Assembly (NCBI GenBank): GCA_015501585.1
Contig: JADNRY010000159.1
Coordinates: 1-64,000, forward strand
Origin: Rhodocollybia butyracea
Taxonomy: Eukaryota > Basidiomycota > Agaricomycetes > Agaricales > Omphalotaceae
Length of the DNA: 64,000 nt
Direction: 5' to 3'
Shown here: positions 58,973-64,000 of the stretch, in pieces
Position numbering within the stretch: position 1 is the first letter of the stretch
How the letters are laid out: each line of letters begins with the position of its first letter
Made by a program: the position numbers and the translations under genes
Notes under the pieces: model-generated
What the model saw: the letters and a program-made list of their open reading frames with translations, nothing else
Databases searched by the model: none
What the model was told of the DNA's origin: nothing

Positions 58973-61900
58973 TCATGTTAATACCTGATTATCATTCGAG
59001 TCAATATATCATTCTAGTTGCTCCGAAAACAGTGCCCAATTTGCTGACAACACTAGAAAAGCTAATATACCTCTTCCACCATTTTCACATACTCTATTTT
59101 GCTACGTGTAGCCAGTTCTGTGCTCTTGACACTTGAAACGAGGGCCTGGTTGTGGTTTAAGACGCAAAAGATTCTTGTCAAAGCAAAACACATCGAGAAA
59201 TGAATTACCCAGTAATCAAGATGACCTCGCAAGCCAGTCCTTTGCTAATTGTGACTAGTATGTGATTATAATTGGGCAAGAGCTATGCTGAGGCTAGGAA
59301 GAGATCCCTATTGCGATTTACCCTTGGGGTTGCATAGCCTCCCTCGTCATGGGAGCAGAATTGTTGAGTGACAACTTACAAGGCGGCAGGAGCCATAGCA
59401 GGACGGGTATTATAGGAGAACGGCCGAGGAAAATGTATGTTGACTCACCTCTACGAGTCAATAGTCAATGAAAATGCTTCTGCTTTCCAGTTTGAGGCTA
59501 GTCTAAGCACACACGTAAGCACTGGGTTTGCGCTCCCAACAATACCGGTCGACGGAACAAGGGCGAGAGAAGTCCACAAGGACAAGAGTATTGAGGCAAA
59601 GATGGCGGGACTGAGCGAGGGACTGAGGGAAGCCGAAAATGCCATTCTGAAAACACGTTCTAAAAATTCATTCTCAGACAAACTTGATCAGGATTCATGG
59701 ATGAGGAAAGAATGCTTACGATCTGCTGACCAACTCGTAGTGACTGCAGTAGATACTTATGGGATGCGAGAGCAAAAGGATATAGCCAGGCTGTGTGAAA
59801 AGTTACGGCTAACTGAATAGTGGACAGATAGCTATAGGCCCGGCCGCAGAGCAGAGGGCGGCACTTTCTGTCAGCCCAGTTTCCACGAAATGTATTGGCG
59901 CAAATTAAGCTCAAAACGGGGGTATTAAATAGTGAAACTATCGAGCAAACAAGACTCAAGGCAATCACATACCGGCAAGAAGTTATTCGTACCTGGGTTT
60001 CAAATCGAAAAGCCTCGTCTTTTCAAAGCCGTGGCCTGATTCATCGAACCCATTGCGCAAGGATTATAGGCGCCTAGTAGGGTGAAGCGTTGTAAACAGA
60101 ACATCATCACAAAAGCTAAGTCATGGCATACTCACGTGGTAGGTCAAAGCGTCGTGTATCAATCAAAATCTGGATCGAAGCTTGTGTAAATTTTGAGACC
60201 CAGAGTGCCATTTCGCTGGATCATAAAGCTATTGCATAAGAATAATTTATTCATTCTGAAAGTAAGTTGAGAGTTGGGCAAGATGGATACTATCCTCTGA
60301 CTAACGCTAGAATCTCAATGGCAATTCAGAGTGGTGAAAGGCGCAAGTTACCAGCTGTTAGGGAGAACAGGAATACAGACTCGCGATGCAGTATATCACT
60401 TCGGAGTCTACCCACGACCGATTGTCATGGACATGCTATCCATCGGGACAAAATTTACCCTCGGATAACGGAGAAACACCGCCTGCAACCAGGTGCAAAT
60501 TTGATTCCAATACCCGCTGTGTCACTTCTATTTTCTGGTCCTTTGCTCGGGGCCCTACATCCTCTTAGTTCCATTCGATTTGGAGCCAATATATGAGCTT
60601 GAACAATGGATAAGTATTGAAGTCTCTCAATAACACTCAGCTACCATACCGTCGCCCCACGTTTAAATCAACGTTCTTGCCACATTGCACTGTTCATGGT
60701 CATATATAGAGTGTATTTACTAGTCATAGCCAGTCCCCCGATCGAACCCGCCTTCCCACGGCTTTATCACAAGAGGTGAACCATCTCTGAATCAGGGACA
60801 TTGATGTACTTGGCCTTCACACATCTTGACAGCAGATGATTGCCCTCCAACAGCCGTACAAGTCATCCCTGGTGACCCTCTGCCTCACTTCCTGAGCTCC
60901 CCCGATTGACCGCCCCTGCTTCACCAGTGTTACAGTTTCTCATCCCCTTGAAATGACCTCATGCGCACATAGTTCTTAGATTTTTGGAAGTACATTTGAG
61001 GCTATTTGTAAATATACGTGTGTTTTCTCTCTGGTCCCTCTTTTCCCGTGAGCTTTATCCTGTCCGTGTCCGGAAGCCGGCAGTAGGTGCCGTGAACATT
61101 TGTGGTTTTCAAAGGGGAGAGAAGAGATTCCAGACTGCCTTAGATTTTTCCTTCCATGTCGTAGTTCGTTTCTTAATTCATGAATTTCAAATATACCAGT
61201 ATCAACCAGTAGACAATACTACATATTTTCCCTACTCATTAGCGCGTGCGCTTACATCTTCTCTCGATGACATGATACGAGTCGGTTCCGCACTAGCGTG
61301 TGCTTAAATTCTTGAGCAAAGAAGAAAGACCTTGTTACACAACCTATGTATAGTAGTCCAACAACTTAACATCCGGATCTGGAGATTCGGTATGTACGCC
61401 ATCTTTTTATACATCCTTCCTTGACGATGCGATGATCCTGATGTGCGTCTATATCAGGTCTATATTTAGACTCGGACACCGAGGAACCGTGAAAGACAGG
61501 AAATTCCAGCTAATTGTTTCTTTGGCCTTCAGACGATTGAAGCTGAAAGCTGCTCGCGTTCAATGAGCTATATGTAAGTACATCTAGGGAGCTTGTTTCG
61601 ACTAGGGCAAACCTGTTCACAAGTTCTTCGTTCTACAGGAGACTGCCATATATTCATTACATTGTTTTGCGTCGATGTAATGCGCTCCAATCCCCTGGAT
61701 GGGAAACAGTAAACCTGTCGTTTCCATTTGTCAAATTGCCGCTCTGAACTCTCACACTCGTATGTAGCAATAATATCTCGACAAATACTCAATCAAATAC
61801 CTCGACCTTGTCGCGTTTTACAGGACCAAGGTTATAGTCAGATTATAACCGAATTTGTTTGATGCGCTTTATGTCGGGGCCTTTTAATTGTGCGCATCGC

Positions 61901-62264
61901 GCGAGCTTCAGCACTATAACCGCAGGCTTATTCTGCGAGCTTCCTCAAATACACTCGAGCACCTTTAATACCTATTTGTGTTCGTTGAAAAGTTTCCCCA
62001 TCTCGTTTCTCCGTCTCTCCGTCCAAGTTGATGCCAAGATGGCTTGGCAAAATATTTCTCCCATCAAACAACAAGGCTAGGGACTCAGGACTTGTCATTG
62101 TATGTATTTACAACCCAATAATCGACGCTCTGCAACTGGATCGCTACGAAATTGCTCTACTTAAGGTTCGGACATCCAAGCTCACCCACTGCCCTGAGCT
62201 TGTATTATGAGGCCAAATATTTGCAGACGGCAATGATATACTGTCACCACTTCCGCGGAAATCT
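58973..62264. other. Intergenic region upstream of laccase 2
   Basis: About 3.3 kb. A 127-codon plus-strand frame at 59437-59820 (MLTHLYESIV..., Lys/Glu-rich, possibly helical) is the best candidate for a small hypothetical gene, but I find no motif and no splice evidence. The rest holds nothing recognisable. Confidence 0.4.
59437..59820 (+). CDS. Hypothetical 127-residue protein (weak)
   Basis: An uninterrupted frame with a central Lys/Glu-rich, helix-like part (AKMAGLSEGLREAENAIL) and a C-terminal RLCEKLRLTE. It has no known motif, signal peptide or paralogue in the window. The frame could be an exon of a longer gene or chance; no promoter was seen. Confidence 0.2.
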   Translation: MLTHLYESIVNENASAFQFEASLSTHVSTGFALPTIPVDGTRAREVHKDKSIEAKMAGLSEGLREAENAILKTRSKNSFSDKLDQDSWMRKECLRSADQLVVTAVDTYGMREQKDIARLCEKLRLTE

Positions 62265-62455
62265 GAGCCACCTCTCACAGCCGTTACTCGCCCACAACTC
62301 GTACGTCTTTCATTGGGTACCTCCAAGGTACCAACCTCCAATTTTCGCGTCTGCTCTCATCTACTTGAGTTATTGGCGCTGAATGCGTCAAGTATTTAAG
62401 CTTTCTTAGCTCTCCAGAGACTACAGACTCACCTCGATTTTTACCCAATCTTGAA
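62265..62455 (+). promoter_or_regulatory. Laccase 2 upstream region, TATA-containing
   Basis: Shares the CATTGGG.ACCTCCAAG patch and the octamer TATTTAAG (62393-62400) with the upstream of laccase 1. The ATG is 63 bases after the start of the octamer. Confidence 0.6.
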
Positions 62456-64000
62456 ATGATTGGCTCTGCTGTTCTCTTCGCACTCTTCGGAGGGGCACTC
62501 GCCCAAACTCCCCCCGTCTTCCCCGCCGTCACAGACTTGCGCATCAAGAATGCATTCCTCGCACCCGATGGCTTCAACCGTTCTTTCGTCACCGCGGAAG
62601 GTATCATCCCCGGTCCTACAATCTCAGGAAACAAGGTATGTCAAGTCCCGTACGCGTCTGTCGGAGAATAACACGCTCAACATGAATCGGCAGGGTGACA
62701 CTTTCAAGATCAACTTGATCAATGAGCTCACCAACGGTACTATGATTTTGAGTACTTCAATCGTGCGTATGCGCTCATAATGATCGATGGTTGCGTAAAT
62801 GTACCTTTTTTATTCAGCATTGGCACGGTATCTTCCAAGAAACCACTAACTGGGCTGATGGGTATGTGGAAATTTCAACTCGACGTTTGTAGTTCTTACT
62901 AACGAATGAAATTTCGTAGACCGTATGTGACCATCCGATCCGATATACTTTCATGCATACTTACCTGAGTCCTAAAGTCCATTCGTTAACCAATGCCCAA
63001 TCGCGGCTAACAACTCATTCCTATACGAATTTACTGTTCCTGACCAAGCCGGCACCTTCTGGGTTTGTTTGTTCGCCGAACCTCACTCTAACTGTCAGAC
63101 TAACCTCTTGCATTTTAGTACCATTCGCATCTGGGTAAACTTGCCTCCCTTCATTCAAGTATAAGCCTGGATTGACCTCCGTTACAGCTACTCAGTACTG
63201 CGACCAGTTGAGAGGAGGCCTTGTTGTCTATGACCGAGAGCATGATGCCTTGGCTCATCTCTACGACGTCGACGATGGTTTGTTTTGTTTTTTCTTCTTT
63301 AGAACATGAATTGACGTTGTCCTCGGTCTCTTACAGGCACCACTATTATCCACGTTGGACCATTGTAAGTCTGCTTTGTCTATCCTCGTACCATACTCTA
63401 ATCATTTTATAGGTACCGTAAGGATTAGATTTCTTCACAACACAGAATACCCTCTTACACGATAGATTTGTAGATGTTCCCGCACCCTTCATCCCTACCG
63501 GTTCTTCGTGAGTAATCATCTCGATATCTAGATGACCTTGCTGAATATTTGTCAGAGTTGTCGAGGCAGGCATGATCAACAGTTTCGGTAAAATAATTCA
63601 AGTTCTTTTACCTAAGAAGGCACTCAATTTTTGCAGGACGAAACTGGTTCACCCAGGATCCTACTCCCTTGACCGTGATTAACGTTAAACACGGCTTACG
63701 GTGAGCTCTAAAATGTCCAAGTTGGTCCTCGGTACTGAAAAGCCTTTGACTTCTAGTTACCGCTTCCGTCTGATTCACAGTGGTTGTGACCAACCTTTCA
63801 ACGTCTCAATTGACTTCCATACATTCCAGGTAACTACTCTGGCAATTTCCCAGAGTCCCTTCAATAGATACTCAACAAGTTGAATCCATAGGTTATCGAG
63901 GCTGATGGTATCGAACACGAACCCGTTGTCGCAGATGCCGTTCAGATCTTTGTTGCTCAGCGATACTCCTTGGTTGTGAGTGCTACTGTATTTAACAGCA
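62456..64000 (+). CDS. Laccase 2 (secreted multicopper oxidase), truncated at the window edge
   Basis: A close paralogue of laccase 1. The signal peptide [17 protein letters not shown] is followed by an exon with [35 protein letters not shown] (about 62819) and the [12 protein letters not shown] region after the second copper site show that the first part of the enzyme is intact. The 3-base micro-exon (62920-62922) and the 5-base micro-exon (63413-63417) are preserved. The last readable exons contain [20 protein letters not shown] and [20 protein letters not shown], ending at a donor near 63978. Differences from laccase 1 are mostly conservative; the acidic loop [18 protein letters not shown] has one extra residue. 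The C-terminal copper sites lie beyond the window. Secreted phenol oxidase activity is expected. Confidence 0.9.
62920..62922 (+). other. 3-base micro-exon of laccase 2
   Basis: The bases ACC lie between TTTCGTAG and GTATGTGA, in the same relative place as in laccase 1 (18648-18650). Both flanking introns are of normal size. Skipping it would keep the frame, so alternative use is possible. Confidence 0.55.
63413..63417 (+). other. 5-base micro-exon of laccase 2
   Basis: GTACC lies between TTTATAG and GTAAGG. It is required by the frame: it joins HVGPL to YHVPAP, as in laccase 1. Confidence 0.7.

Overview
The window is nuclear DNA of a filamentous basidiomycete, most likely an Agaricomycete. 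The genes are cut by many short introns of about 45 to 65 bases with GT...AG ends. Basidiomycete-restricted families are present (DUF6534-type membrane proteins, DUF6535 proteins, fungal F-box proteins), along with multicopper laccases of the white-rot type. There are no operons, ribosome binding sites or CRISPR-like structures. Every product name rests on motifs read by eye; no database search was run.

Layout, left to right. The 3' part of a lysine 2,3-aminomutase-like radical SAM gene runs off the left edge (1-1717). Next come a GTAGAG-ended inverted-repeat element (2194-2888) and a short gag-only Copia-type LTR element on the minus strand (2916-4638, with ACTGT target duplications). A gene-poor stretch follows, then a 993-base Mutator-like non-autonomous element (7231-8223) and a 555-base GTGATTC-rich inverted-repeat element (8270-8824). 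Two DUF6534-type membrane genes (9214-10735, 13161-14659) lie on the minus strand. A complete 26-exon laccase (18189-21153) is followed by two tandem AA7/berberine-bridge-type FAD oxidases on the minus strand (21478-23289, frameshifted near its end, and 23863-25668). A second 993-base element sits at 27549-28541 in the opposite orientation.

From 29390 to 43291 the sequence is a tandem segmental duplication built from DUF6534 genes (29390, 32206, 37425), repeat-rich spacer blocks and DUF6535 genes (a decayed copy near 35.8-36.3 kb and a longer copy at 41036-43291). F-box paralogues follow (remnant at 43.7-44.0 kb, pseudogene at 46891-47676, intact gene at 48154-48819). Between them lies an unusual AT-hook gene (44433-46295, minus) whose 3' half is an array of alternating small phase-1 exons and conserved introns. 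Three copies of an unrecognised five-exon gene family come next: two apparently intact on the minus strand (49270-50905, 51325-52946) and one plus-strand copy with two frameshifts (57324-58972). A second laccase (62456 onward) runs off the right edge.

Functionally, the laccases and the AA7 oxidases are all predicted secreted oxidases that would suit work on phenolics, lignin or sugars outside the cell. AA7 enzymes make H2O2, but co-operation with the laccases is only inferred from adjacency. The rest of the window is fast-evolving, duplicating and decaying accessory DNA. The observations I rate highest are the phase-1 exon array, the 3-base and 5-base micro-exons conserved in both laccases, and the unrecognised three-copy family.
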